DNA of 64,000 bases, taken from positions 85,658 to 149,657 of the forward strand of contig JAJYJJ010000005.1 of assembly GCA_021789595.1 (NCBI GenBank). Reading direction: 5' to 3'. The stretch is from Nitrospirota bacterium (GTDB lineage Bacteria; Nitrospirota; Thermodesulfovibrionia; UBA6902; JAJYJJ01). The notes under the pieces are model-generated. The model saw nothing but the letters and a program-made list of their open reading frames with translations, had not been told where the DNA came from and did no database searches. A program made the translations under genes and the position numbers. Of this stretch, positions 52,355 to 61,271 are shown piece after piece (the first letter of the stretch is position 1; each line of letters opens with the position of its first letter).

Positions 52355-52389
52355 AAAAAAACCTTCCACCCCTATATATGGGGAGAAGG
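52355..52389 (-). terminator. attenuator terminator in the pyrR leader
   Basis: On the minus strand: CCTTCTCCCC, loop ATATATA, GGGGTGGAAGG, then seven T, immediately followed by the pyrR ATG. The 3' arm includes the GGAAGG that would be the ribosome site, so folding blocks both read-through and translation. The upstream GGGAAGG could pair with CCTTCTCCC instead, as an antiterminator. Confidence 0.8.
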
Positions 52390-52416
52390 CCTGATTTTGA
52401 TCTGTTAAACCATTTG

Positions 52417-52430
52417 CAGCTCACGCTGCC
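52417..52430 (-). promoter_or_regulatory. secondary hairpin in the pyr leader
   Basis: GCAGC, loop GTGA, GCTGC on the minus strand, between the PyrR site and the terminator. It could be part of the antiterminator fold. Only the sequence symmetry supports it. Confidence 0.35.
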
Positions 52431-52444
52431 TCCTCTACCTTCCC

Positions 52445-52458
52445 AGCCTCACCGGGCT
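52445..52458 (-). promoter_or_regulatory. PyrR binding site (anti-antiterminator loop)
   Basis: The minus strand reads AGCCCGGTGAGGCT, matching 13 of 14 positions of the consensus ARUCCNGNGAGGYU known from Bacillus-type pyr leaders. It folds as CAGCC-loop-GGCTG. It is followed by GGGAAGG, which could form the antiterminator with the terminator's 5' arm. So UMP-PyrR binding here should promote termination of pyrR-pyrB-pyrC-mntA-hepT-carA-mntA-hepT. Confidence 0.8.
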
Positions 52459-52478
52459 GTTTTTAAAGGTAATCTAAT

Positions 52479-52506
52479 TTTATACTGCTACCGTTTATTA
52501 TGTCAA
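52479..52506 (-). promoter_or_regulatory. pyr operon promoter (sigma-70 type)
   Basis: On the minus strand: TTGACA (52506-52501), 16 bases, TATAAA (52484-52479). The -35 overlaps the last codons of cobA-hemD. The start point would be about 10-15 nt upstream of the PyrR site. Confidence 0.7.
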
Positions 52507-54030
52507 TACATATCCTATGATCCCTTTTACGAGGGCATCTATGGTTGCCTCCTCAGGCATGATGTGAACCTTTAACCCTGCCTTCTCTATGGCCTTTGCT
52601 GTCACAGGGCCTATCACTGCAATGATTGTATCCCTGAGGAAATCTATGGCCTCATCCCCGAATATGGCCAGGAAATTCTCAAAGGTTGCCGCACTTGTAA
52701 ATGTAGCCACTGTAATCCTTCCCTCCCTTAAAAACCTCCTTAGCCTCCTGCCCTTTGTATCCGGTCTTATTGTCCTGTATGCCGTGACAACATCTATACG
52801 GCCACCCATCTTCCTTACCTCCTCAGGGAATATCTCCCTTGCCTTCTCTGCCCTTGGAAGTAAAATTCTAATTCCTTTAAGACTTCTGACTTCTGACTTC
52901 TGACTTCTGGCTGCTTTTAAGAATGCCTCTATCAAACCCTCTGCATTAAAAGACCTGGGGATAAGGTCAACCCTTATGCCGTATCGGGATATGGCCTCGC
53001 CTGTCTTGGAGCCTATGGCACAGAGCTTTATGCCCTTTAGGTCCCTTATGTCTTTGCCTTTCTGAAAATACCTTTCAAAGAAGAACCTGACTGCAGTGGC
53101 ACTTGTGAAGATGAGCCAGTTATATGTCCCAATCTCATCTATTGCATTATCAAGTTCTGCATAGCTTTCAGGCGGAACGACCTCGATTGTAGGAAATTCT
53201 ATTATCTCTGCGCCAAGCTCCTCGATCACCTCAAAGCCCTCTGAATGTTCCCTTGTAACAAGGACCCTGTGGCCGAACATGGGTAAGGACTCATACCATT
53301 TGAGCGTATCCCTCAACCTGACCACATCGCCGACAACCATGACTGATGGCGGTCTTATGTCCTCCTCCATTACTACCCCTGCAATCTCATCAAGGCTGCT
53401 GATGATAGTCCTCTGGTCAGCCCTTGTGCCCCACCTGATTACAGCAACCGGCGTCTTGGGGTCTCTTCCGCCTTCTACGAGTTTTCTTGTAACATCTGCA
53501 ATATTCTTTACTGTCATGAGAAAGACTATTGTGCCAACGCCTGTAGAGAGTTTTTCATAGTCTATGGAGCTTTCCTTTTTTGTCGGGTCTTCATGGCCCG
53601 GGACAACTGCAAATGAGGATGAATAGAGCCTGTGGGTCAGGGGGATCCCTGCATATGCCGGGGCTGCTATGGCAGAGCTCACACCAGGGACAATCTCAAA
53701 TGGGATGCCCTCCTTTGCAATGGCCTCTGCCTCCTCACCACCGCGGCCAAAGACAAAGGGGTCTCCGCCTTTAAGCCTGCACACGACCTTCCCCTGCTTC
53801 GCCTTGTTGATGAGGCTCTGGTTTATCTCATCCTGCGTCATTGCATGATGTCCACCGCACTTTCCAGCGTAGATGAACTCCGCATCCTGATTTATATAGT
53901 TCAATATCTGCGCATTAAGATGAAAATCATAGAGCACAACCTCTGCCTTCTGAAGACACCTGAGGCCCTTGACAGTGAGAAGCCCCACATCACCAGGGCC
54001 AGCTCCAACTATATAGACCTTGCCTGACAT
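52498..54030 (-). CDS. cobA-hemD: CobA-HemD fusion: uroporphyrinogen-III methyltransferase and synthase
   Basis: Residues 1-245 are SUMT (CobA), making precorrin-2 by two SAM-dependent methylations: VYIVGAGPGDVGLLTVKGLR, YAGKCGGHHAMTQDEIN, RLKGGDPFVFGRGGEE, GIPLTHR. Residues about 250-510 are uroporphyrinogen-III synthase: VLVTREHSEGFEVIEELGAE, WLIFTSATAVRFFFE, ATFTSAATFENF. Fusions of these are common in anaerobes and feed sirohaem, haem d1 and cobalamin. ATG 54030 (SGKVYIVGAGPG) matches the family; ATGs upstream are possible. In the HemD part four perfect copies of the heptamer AGAAGTC encode SQKSEVRS. It may be in one pathway with hemB. Confidence 0.93.
   Translation of the reverse strand: MSGKVYIVGAGPGDVGLLTVKGLRCLQKAEVVLYDFHLNAQILNYINQDAEFIYAGKCGGHHAMTQDEINQSLINKAKQGKVVCRLKGGDPFVFGRGGEEAEAIAKEGIPFEIVPGVSSAIAAPAYAGIPLTHRLYSSSFAVVPGHEDPTKKESSIDYEKLSTGVGTIVFLMTVKNIADVTRKLVEGGRDPKTPVAVIRWGTRADQRTIISSLDEIAGVVMEEDIRPPSVMVVGDVVRLRDTLKWYESLPMFGHRVLVTREHSEGFEVIEELGAEIIEFPTIEVVPPESYAELDNAIDEIGTYNWLIFTSATAVRFFFERYFQKGKDIRDLKGIKLCAIGSKTGEAISRYGIRVDLIPRSFNAEGLIEAFLKAARSQKSEVRSLKGIRILLPRAEKAREIFPEEVRKMGGRIDVVTAYRTIRPDTKGRRLRRFLREGRITVATFTSAATFENFLAIFGDEAIDFLRDTIIAVIGPVTAKAIEKAGLKVHIMPEEATIDALVKGIIGYVLT
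52881..52908 (-). repeat. perfect heptamer tandem repeat inside cobA-hemD
   Basis: Four exact copies of GACTTCT (plus strand) lie end to end. On the coding strand AGAAGTC repeats give RSQKSEV. The flanks suggest about 9 extra residues between the helix EAFLKAA and GIRILLPRAE of the HemD domain. Confidence 0.85.
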
Positions 54031-54105
54031 TCGGTTAGCCATGTAGCAGATTATTTTAAGCAAGGCTTGAGTTTAATTGCAAGGAAATATGTTAAACTTT
54101 TTTCT

Positions 54106-54864
54106 ATGAACCCGTATGAGGAATTGAGGATAAAGCGGTATAACAACAATCTCTCGGATATAACCGATAAGGTTGCAACAGAAAGGAGGCTGAGGATATT
54201 TTCTGACGGCAAAGAGATCCTCAATCTCCTGTGCACACCCACGATGGTTAAGGAACTCATTGTCGGATTTGCCCTGTCAGAGGGCCTTCTGACAACAGGG
54301 CAGTGGTGTCCTGAGAGCATAGAGATATACTGGAAGGATGAGGAGATAGAGGCACACCTTCCGCTCTCTGTGCCTGTGTCAACGCCAACCATGACATCTG
54401 GCTGTGCAAAGGGCATAACATTTTCCAGGAAGGATAATTCCATATCACCCATAAATACCCGTCTGAGAGTAAAGACCGATACGCTGTTTGGGCTATTCCA
54501 CAACTTTCAGGCACGGTCTAACCTCTACAAGCTGACAGGTGGTGTGCACAGCGCTGCCCTTTCAGATGAAAATACCATCCTGTGTTTTGCAGAGGACATA
54601 GGAAGGCACAATGCAGTGGATAAGGTAATAGGTTATTGTTTTCTTGAGGGCATCTCAACGCAGGACAGGATTCTGCTTGTAAGCGGAAGGCTGTCCTCTG
54701 AGATTATCAGCAAGGGTGCACGTGCAGGCATACCGATTATTGTCAGCAGGACAGCACCAACAGATATGGCAATTGCCATTGCAGAGAAGGCCAATATTAC
54801 CATTGTTGGGTTCCTGAGGGGCCAGAGGCTGAATGTTTACAGCATCCCTGAGAGGATATTATAG
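54106..54864 (+). CDS. fdhD: formate dehydrogenase accessory sulfurtransferase FdhD
   Basis: FdhD transfers sulfur to the molybdenum or tungsten cofactor of formate dehydrogenases. Typical parts: LCTPTMVKELIVGFALSEGL, GVHSAALSDENTILCFAEDIGRHNAVDK and GRLSSEIISKGARAGIPIIVSR. In the usual CxxC loop only one Cys is seen (MTSGCAKGITFS), which keeps the essential first Cys and loses the second, as some archaeal-type FdhDs do. The frame extends upstream to 54067, but ATG 54106 (NPYEELRIKRYNN) fits family length. It implies a formate dehydrogenase elsewhere in the genome. Convergent with the WaaF-GmhB gene (6-bp overlap). Confidence 0.9.
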   Translation: MNPYEELRIKRYNNNLSDITDKVATERRLRIFSDGKEILNLLCTPTMVKELIVGFALSEGLLTTGQWCPESIEIYWKDEEIEAHLPLSVPVSTPTMTSGCAKGITFSRKDNSISPINTRLRVKTDTLFGLFHNFQARSNLYKLTGGVHSAALSDENTILCFAEDIGRHNAVDKVIGYCFLEGISTQDRILLVSGRLSSEIISKGARAGIPIIVSRTAPTDMAIAIAEKANITIVGFLRGQRLNVYSIPERIL

Positions 54865-56424
54865 TTCCTGGTTAATAATAAAATCTACCGCCTCTTTCAT
54901 GGCCTCAACTGTATAATCCGCACTTTTTGGTTCCTTTGCCTCTCCTGTTTTCACAAGGATGCCTGTTGCTCCCACTGCCTTTGCAAAAATCATGTCCGAG
55001 TCCTTATCACCTACAACAAAGGATTTTTTCAGGTCTATCCTGTAATCTGCCCTTGCCTTATAAAGCATCCTGGGTTCTGGTTTTCTGCACGGGCAGTGTT
55101 CATCCGGGTGATGTGGGCAGTAATAGAATCCATCAAATCCGTATCTCTCTATAAAGATATTATTGACCTTTCTTACTAAATCTTCATCAACCATTCCCCT
55201 TGCTATCCCTGATTGGTTTGATATGCCTATCAGGAAGAAGCCTTTTTCCTTTAATCTTGTTAGACTCTTTACTTCAGGAAATATTTCGAGGTCTTCCATC
55301 CTGTTTAAATATCCCACATCTCTGCAGAGCGTCCCATCCCTGTCAAAGAACACCGCCTTATTCTGAGGGATAAGTCTTTTTACTGCGTCAAAGACCTCAT
55401 CAGATGTAATGAGATCCATACAGAGGAGATTTCCCTTCCTGCATTTCCTCTCAAAGCACGGGCTGCATTCAATGTCCTTCTTTATTACAATGCTGTTTCC
55501 ATTAATGGGCGGCCCTGTAAGCGCAGGGTCTGTTGAGCCGAATATACAAACAAGAGGAGTCCCGACAGCATATCCAATGTGCATTGCTCCAGAATCGTTT
55601 GTAACCATGGCATCGCATTCAGAGATGAAGGCAGCAAGCTCCCTGATTGTGGTCTTCCCGACCATATTTAGTAACGAGATAGGCCCATGATTTGGGTTTA
55701 GGTGTTCGATGTCTGCACTCTTACATATTTTCTCTGCCATCTCAACCTCTAACGGCCCACCGAATATCACAACGCTTCCGCCAAGCTCATCTATTATCCT
55801 GCCTGCAACCCAGGCAAATCTCTCAGGCATCCACCTTTTTGCAGAGCCGTATGCAGCACCAGGATTTATCCCTATGATAGGCCTTTTCAATCCTTTGAGT
55901 GTCTCTCTTGCAAGGAGTCTTTCTTTAAGGGATAGATAGATCCAGGGGGAACTGGGTTGCAAATACTCTATTGCTATTCCTGCTGCCTTGAGGAGATTCA
56001 GGTAGTAGTCAACATGGTGAATCCTCCTGTCATCGCCTTCATATCTAACCTGTTTTGTGAGAAGCACCCCCCTGGCATCCCTGCTATAGCCGATCCTCTC
56101 AGGTATGCCTGAGAGAAATGCTATCAGGGCTGCATCAAAGGCATTCTGAAGAAGGATTGCCGTATCAAAACGCCTCTTTCTTAATTCCCTTACAAGCTGG
56201 ATCTTACCTAAAAACCCCTCATGCCTTTTTTCATATGTGATGAGCTCGTCTATATCAGGATTGTTTTCAAATAATCCTGAGACCCATGGCTTAACCAGAA
56301 GGCTTATATGGCTGTCAGGATATGCCCTTCTTATATTTTTAATTGCAGGAGTCGTGAGGACACCGTCGCCAATCCAGTTAACCCCGCGGATAAGGATCCT
56401 CTTTATTGCCTTATCGGTTTCCAT
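54859..56424 (-). CDS. waaF-gmhB: WaaF-GmhB fusion: ADP-heptose:LPS heptosyltransferase and heptose-bisphosphate phosphatase
   Basis: The N-terminal about 345 residues are a GT9 heptosyltransferase (RILIRGVNWIGDGVLTTPAI, IGINPGAAYGSAKRWMPER, VTNDSGAMHIGYAVGTPLVCIFGSTDP). The C-terminal about 170 residues are the HAD phosphatase GmhB (KAVFFDRDGTLCRDVGYL, IGISNQSGIARGM, the zinc knuckle CPHHPDEHCPCRKPEP, VGDKDSDMIFAKAVG). GmhB dephosphorylates heptose-1,7-bisphosphate; WaaF adds heptose from ADP-heptose to the LPS core. Having both in one chain couples precursor synthesis and use. A start at ATG 56445 within the lpxL end is an alternative. GmhA is at 22.4 kb. Confidence 0.93.
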   Translation of the reverse strand: METDKAIKRILIRGVNWIGDGVLTTPAIKNIRRAYPDSHISLLVKPWVSGLFENNPDIDELITYEKRHEGFLGKIQLVRELRKRRFDTAILLQNAFDAALIAFLSGIPERIGYSRDARGVLLTKQVRYEGDDRRIHHVDYYLNLLKAAGIAIEYLQPSSPWIYLSLKERLLARETLKGLKRPIIGINPGAAYGSAKRWMPERFAWVAGRIIDELGGSVVIFGGPLEVEMAEKICKSADIEHLNPNHGPISLLNMVGKTTIRELAAFISECDAMVTNDSGAMHIGYAVGTPLVCIFGSTDPALTGPPINGNSIVIKKDIECSPCFERKCRKGNLLCMDLITSDEVFDAVKRLIPQNKAVFFDRDGTLCRDVGYLNRMEDLEIFPEVKSLTRLKEKGFFLIGISNQSGIARGMVDEDLVRKVNNIFIERYGFDGFYYCPHHPDEHCPCRKPEPRMLYKARADYRIDLKKSFVVGDKDSDMIFAKAVGATGILVKTGEAKEPKSADYTVEAMKEAVDFIINQEL

Positions 56425-57299
56425 CTTCTGTGCATCCAGAGCCATTCTGAAGGGGTCTGCCTTATGTAATCCTCTATATACGCTGAGAATCTCCTTGTAT
56501 TTTCTATTATATCCTGTTCGTTATTACCTGTATCCTGAAGGCCGATCTCTTTTCCTACGGAAAACTTGTGTCTTCCATCACCGAGATAGTTTATAAATGC
56601 AGGGATAACCGCTGCACCTGTCTTCATGGCAATAAGGGCAGGCATCTTTGTGGTATACGCCTTCTTTCCAAGAAATTCTATGATAACACCTTCATCAGGC
56701 ACAACGCTCTGGTCAATCAGTATACCTATGGTCTCACCTGCCCTGAGCGCCCTAAGGCTCCCTCTCAATGCCCCCCATTTCGATATAACCTTGTTTCCAA
56801 ACCTCGTCCTCAGGGCTCCAATTACCCTATCCATGTAAGGGTTGTCAAGCGGCCTTGCTATAACAGAAACTGGATAGCCTTTCCATGCCATTGCAATTGC
56901 CATAAGCTCCCAGTTTCCGCAATGCCCTGTTATGAATATAACACCCTTACCTCTCTGTCTTGCATTGATGTAATCTTCTATCCCTTCAAATGTAATGTTC
57001 TCAATGACCCTTCTGTCTTTCTTAAGGAGAACCCTTGATATCTCTGCAAAGGAGCGGCCGAGGTTTGCAAAATGTCTTGCAACAATATCCTCCGGCGTAC
57101 TGTCTATCCTTAGATGTCCCCTGTCAATTGTCCCCTTTATGTTGTCAAGGGCAATGCTCCTTCTTCTTTTAAAGGGAATTGAGCACAGGGTGCCAAGAAA
57201 CTCTCCTAAGCTGAGGGAAACCCTAAACGGCAGGACTGCAAAGAGAGACATGAGACACGAAACAAGACCAACCTCTATAATCCATCCAATCTTCCTCAC
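56403..57299 (-). CDS. lpxL: lipid A acyltransferase, LpxL/HtrB family
   Basis: The 298-residue enzyme adds a secondary acyl chain to lipid A precursor at the inner membrane. The catalytic Hx4(D/E) motif is TGHCGNWELMAIAM near residue 120, followed by ARPLDNPYMDRVIGALR and GILIDQSVVPDEG. An N-terminal hydrophobic anchor (GLVSCLMSLFAVLPFRVSLS) is present. It is upstream of, and overlaps, waaF-gmhB, so both act in LPS assembly from one transcript. The exact acyl donor and position cannot be assigned. Confidence 0.9.
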   Translation of the reverse strand: MRKIGWIIEVGLVSCLMSLFAVLPFRVSLSLGEFLGTLCSIPFKRRRSIALDNIKGTIDRGHLRIDSTPEDIVARHFANLGRSFAEISRVLLKKDRRVIENITFEGIEDYINARQRGKGVIFITGHCGNWELMAIAMAWKGYPVSVIARPLDNPYMDRVIGALRTRFGNKVISKWGALRGSLRALRAGETIGILIDQSVVPDEGVIIEFLGKKAYTTKMPALIAMKTGAAVIPAFINYLGDGRHKFSVGKEIGLQDTGNNEQDIIENTRRFSAYIEDYIRQTPSEWLWMHRRWKPIRQ

Positions 57300-59711
57300 C
57301 TATCTACTTTTTTCTTCCTCGTTTTCTCCTTTTTTTCCCTTAAGAACCTCCGAGAACTCTTTCAGCCGCTTGGAGATAAGATAATTGAATGTGTCTTCAG
57401 GGTAGGTGCCATCTGACTGAAGCTCTCCCTTAGGCATGCCGCACAGTATCTCCATTCCCTCCTCAACATTATCAATGGCATAGATATGGAACATCCCCTG
57501 CTTGACTGCATCAATAACCTCGGCCTTTAACATCAGGTGTTTGAGATTTCTTCCTGGTATTATTACGCCTTGCTCGCGGTTCAGGCCATTTATCTTACAG
57601 ACCTCAAAAAAACCCTCTATCTTCTCATTCACACCGCCAATGGGCTGCACATCTCCATGTTGATCCATAGAGCCTGTCACTGCAATGCCCTGTTTAAGCG
57701 GTATAGCCGCAATACTGCTTAAAAGCGCATATGTCTCTGCACATGTGGCGCTGTCACCTTCTATCTCTTCGTATAACTGCTCAAAGGCTATGGATGCAGA
57801 AAGGCTCAGTGTCTGATTCTGGGCATACTTACCACCGAGATAGGCAGAGAGTGTAAGGATGGCCTTTTCGTGTATCTTCCCGCTCATCTTTGTCTCCCTC
57901 TCGATATTCACAACACCTGCCTTGCCTGCATAGGTCTTTGCAGTAATCCTTGAGGGCTTTCCAAAACTATAATCGCCGATGTCTATAACAGCAAGGCCAT
58001 TCACCTGTCCGACAACCGAACCTGCCACATCAACGATTATAGTCCCGTCCTTTATCATCTCCCGCAGCCTCTCCTCTATCTTGTTATTCCTCAATATCTT
58101 TTCTGTTAAGGCCATCTCCACATGCTCAGCCTTCACTATGGGGCTCTTATTGATGGTTGCCCAGTAATGCGCCTCCCTCAAGAGGTCTGAAATATCACTA
58201 AATTTTGCAGAGAGTTTTTCCTGGTGGCCGGCAAGCCTTGAGCCGTACTCAACAACCTTTGCAATTCCTGTTCTGTCAAACGGCAGCAGCTTCTCCTCTT
58301 TACATCGGGTAGCAATGAATGAGGCATATCTATGCATGTTGCCCTTTGTTCTGTCCATCCTGTTGTCAAAATCTGCCTTGACCTTGAAAAGCTCCCGGTA
58401 TTCCTCATCAAGGTTGTAGAGGAGGTAATAGAGGTATGGGCTTCCCACAAGGACAACCTTTATACTCAACGGTATTGCCTCTGGCCTCAGGGTGACTGTA
58501 GAAACAAGTCGATATTGCTCCCATACATCCTCTATCTTTATAGAGCCATTTCTTATAGTTCGTTTTAGTGCATCGTAGGCAAAAAGGTTTTTAAGCAGGT
58601 CAAGTGCATTTATTACTATATAGCCTCCATTAGCCCTGTGGAGTGCCCCTGCCTTTATCATGGTAAAATCTGTCATGGCAATACCGAACTGCACCTTGTG
58701 TTCAACCCTGCCAAAAAGGTTGTAATATGTGGGATTGCTTACAACAACCACAGGCGCACCCTTTGCTTCTGCGTTGTTGACAAGCACATTGACGCTGTAT
58801 CTCTGGAAAGAGGGTTCGACCCTCGGTGGTCTGAGAAAAGGCAGTGTGGTATCAGCCTGTTCCTGTGGCTTGAAATCATCGAGGTGTTCAAGGATATCCT
58901 CCTGTACATTATTCAGGTAATTTAATACGAAGTCAAATGTCCTGTATTTGCTTTTAAGCTCATCTATAAGATGTCCAACCGCTGCAAGTGCCGCCTCCCT
59001 TTCAAGCTTGTTAAGCCTCTCCTTAACCCTCTTCTCCTCCTCTCTTACAAGCCTCGTTACATCATCAAGCTTTTCCTGTAACTGTTTACCTATGGCTTCT
59101 ATCCTTGCCCTTGTATTTTCATCGAGTGCCTCATAATCTTCGCCTGTAAGAGGCTCTCCCCCCTTTTTCACGGGAACCATGATAAGGCCGCTAACAGTCT
59201 TTCTTATGGAAAAGCTCTTTGACTGGGCATCAAGCTCAAGTTCAGAGAAGTATTCCTTTTGCTTTTGCTGAAATTCCTCGAATATCCTTGTCTTCTGCTT
59301 TTCATACTCCTTTGATTCAAATGCCTTTGGAATCTCCACCTTCAGTATCTTTACAAGCCCATCCATGTCCCTCTGAAATATACTGCCTGTGCCTGCCGGC
59401 AGGGAAATGGCCTCTGGCACATCGGGGTCAGAGTAGTTATAGACATAGCACCAGTCATCTGGAACTGGCTCCTCCTTTGCCTTCTTCTCAAGGATATTCG
59501 TTATAGTCGTCATCTTTCCTGTGCCGCTGTCGCCAAGGATGTATATATTAAATCCAGCGCTATTAAGGTCTAAGCCAAAATCAAGCGCCTTAAGCGCCCT
59601 TTCCTGGCCTATGGTTCCCTCAAGGGGCAGAATGTCATTTGTTGTGTTAAAGGTAAAGAAAGAGGGGTCGCAACAACTGGAAAGCTCTTCTCCAGAAACC
59701 TTTTTAGCCAT
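57300..59711 (-). CDS. Lon-like ATP-dependent protease (LonB/LonC type, S16)
   Basis: This 803-residue protein is of the Lon-related AAA+ protease family without the classical N-terminal Lon domain. Walker A is YILGDSGTGKMTTITN near residue 55. A long coiled-coil insertion (about residues 130-270) follows. The C-terminal S16 domain has the catalytic Ser in EEIEGDSATCAETYAL and the catalytic Lys in GGVNEKIEGFFEV. ANGGYIVINALDLLKN is the Walker B region. Such enzymes degrade misfolded proteins. The gene precedes lpxL directly. Confidence 0.9.
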   Translation of the reverse strand: MAKKVSGEELSSCCDPSFFTFNTTNDILPLEGTIGQERALKALDFGLDLNSAGFNIYILGDSGTGKMTTITNILEKKAKEEPVPDDWCYVYNYSDPDVPEAISLPAGTGSIFQRDMDGLVKILKVEIPKAFESKEYEKQKTRIFEEFQQKQKEYFSELELDAQSKSFSIRKTVSGLIMVPVKKGGEPLTGEDYEALDENTRARIEAIGKQLQEKLDDVTRLVREEEKRVKERLNKLEREAALAAVGHLIDELKSKYRTFDFVLNYLNNVQEDILEHLDDFKPQEQADTTLPFLRPPRVEPSFQRYSVNVLVNNAEAKGAPVVVVSNPTYYNLFGRVEHKVQFGIAMTDFTMIKAGALHRANGGYIVINALDLLKNLFAYDALKRTIRNGSIKIEDVWEQYRLVSTVTLRPEAIPLSIKVVLVGSPYLYYLLYNLDEEYRELFKVKADFDNRMDRTKGNMHRYASFIATRCKEEKLLPFDRTGIAKVVEYGSRLAGHQEKLSAKFSDISDLLREAHYWATINKSPIVKAEHVEMALTEKILRNNKIEERLREMIKDGTIIVDVAGSVVGQVNGLAVIDIGDYSFGKPSRITAKTYAGKAGVVNIERETKMSGKIHEKAILTLSAYLGGKYAQNQTLSLSASIAFEQLYEEIEGDSATCAETYALLSSIAAIPLKQGIAVTGSMDQHGDVQPIGGVNEKIEGFFEVCKINGLNREQGVIIPGRNLKHLMLKAEVIDAVKQGMFHIYAIDNVEEGMEILCGMPKGELQSDGTYPEDTFNYLISKRLKEFSEVLKGKKGENEEEKSR

Positions 59712-59928
59712 CGAATCCTCCTGCTATATGGTTATAATAACATTGCATATTATATCAAAAAAATAGAGGATTTACTTCACAAAGGCCACAGTAGGCCAAC
59801 TGAGAACTTAATATCCCCTTAATATTGCTGTAACAATATCGTGTTACTTTAAAAAGGGTGTCTGATAATTAAGGAGGAGAATAATTAGAGATTCAGTAAC
59901 AGCTTACTGGGAGGTGCCATCGCTTAGA

Positions 59929-61179
59929 ATGGTAAAAGAGAAGATATTTCCAGATAATTTCCTCTGGGGTGTTGCCACATCTGCCTTTCAGCTTGAAGGT
60001 TCTCCTTATGCGGATTGGGCATCATGGGATGCACTTTTAGATACAAAACCGGATGTTACAAACCATTATGCTCTCTATAAAGAAGATTTAAATCTCCTTA
60101 AAGACCTCGGTGTTAATGCCTATCGCTTCTCTCTGGAATGGAGCAGGATACAACCCCGAGAACATGCATGGGATGATAGTGCAATAGCACATTATCAGGA
60201 GGTGGTAGACATACTTGTCAAGAATAATATCGAGCCGATAGTCACTCTTCACCATTTCACCCATCCCATCTGGTTTATTAAAAAATATCCCTGGCATGAG
60301 GCTGCATCTATCGAAAAGTTCTTATTGTTTATAGAGAGGATAGTTTCAACACTGAAAGGTATACGCCACTGGATAACCTTTAATGAGCCCTATGTCCTTA
60401 TCCTCGGTGGTTATTTTGAGGGATGCACCCCTCCAGGGATTAAAGATGTTTCGCTGGGAGTTAAGGCATTAAAAAATATTCTCACCTCTCACGGGAAGGC
60501 ATACGACATCATCCATTCACATATCCCTGATGCAAAGGTGAGCGTTGCACACAATATGGCAGCCCTTGCACCATGGCGAATATGGAACCCTTTAGATAGT
60601 CTCCTCTCAAGGATTGCAAAACATTTTTATAATCATTCCCTTATAGATGCATTTCTGACCGGGACGCTCCATATAAAATTCCCGTTTAAAAAGGCTATTG
60701 AAATTGTTGTTCCTATAAAAGATAAACTGGATTTCTTTGGCGTAAATTATTATACAAGGATTCACATGAGGTTCAATCCTTTCAAAAAGATGGGAGTTGA
60801 ATTGAGGCACAGGGATATTGATGGATACGGCCTCACAGACATGGGATGGGAGATACATCCCCATGGACTTGAAAAGGTTTTGAGATATGCATCAAAACTC
60901 GAAGTTCCATTAATCATTACAGAGAACGGCATAGCAACTCACGATAGCGAGAAGAAGATAAAGTTTATGAAGAGACATGTGGATGTGCTTGAGAGATGCA
61001 TCAAAGATGGTATTGATGTCAGAGGGTATTTTTACTGGTCCCTCATTGACAACTACGAATGGCTTCAGGGGCTTGATGCAAGATTCGGGCTTTACAGGGT
61101 TGATTTTGATACACTAAAACGCAGGCCCACCAATGCAGCAGCGTACTATTCGTATCTTATAAAGAGCAGGGATTTTTAA
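59929..61179 (+). CDS. glycoside hydrolase family 1 beta-glycosidase
   Basis: GH1 beta-glucosidase-like retaining hydrolase of 416 residues. Starts FPDNFLWGVATSAFQLEG; the acid/base Glu is in WITFNEPYVLILGG near residue 160 and the nucleophile Glu in LIITENGIATHD near residue 332. YRFSLEWSRIQP and GYFYWSLIDNYEWLQG are hallmark blocks. No signal peptide. A GTG at 59914 extends it by five residues. I prefer ATG 59929, although the ribosome site GGGAGG is 13 nt away. The neighbouring PHP protein and glycosyltransferase do not point to a substrate. Confidence 0.92.
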   Translation: MVKEKIFPDNFLWGVATSAFQLEGSPYADWASWDALLDTKPDVTNHYALYKEDLNLLKDLGVNAYRFSLEWSRIQPREHAWDDSAIAHYQEVVDILVKNNIEPIVTLHHFTHPIWFIKKYPWHEAASIEKFLLFIERIVSTLKGIRHWITFNEPYVLILGGYFEGCTPPGIKDVSLGVKALKNILTSHGKAYDIIHSHIPDAKVSVAHNMAALAPWRIWNPLDSLLSRIAKHFYNHSLIDAFLTGTLHIKFPFKKAIEIVVPIKDKLDFFGVNYYTRIHMRFNPFKKMGVELRHRDIDGYGLTDMGWEIHPHGLEKVLRYASKLEVPLIITENGIATHDSEKKIKFMKRHVDVLERCIKDGIDVRGYFYWSLIDNYEWLQGLDARFGLYRVDFDTLKRRPTNAAAYYSYLIKSRDF

Positions 61180-61271
61180 CCAAAACTTAACCCTCCTTTA
61201 ATAATCCTGTAACTAAAAACAACTTATCATGTTAATAACATGTTAGCAAATATGTTGGTAAATAGTTAGCA

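Noticed and set aside
59820..59860. Operator (GTAACA-6-TGTTAC) upstream of the GH1 gene
   Set aside because: A six-base palindrome is visible but too short and isolated to assign.
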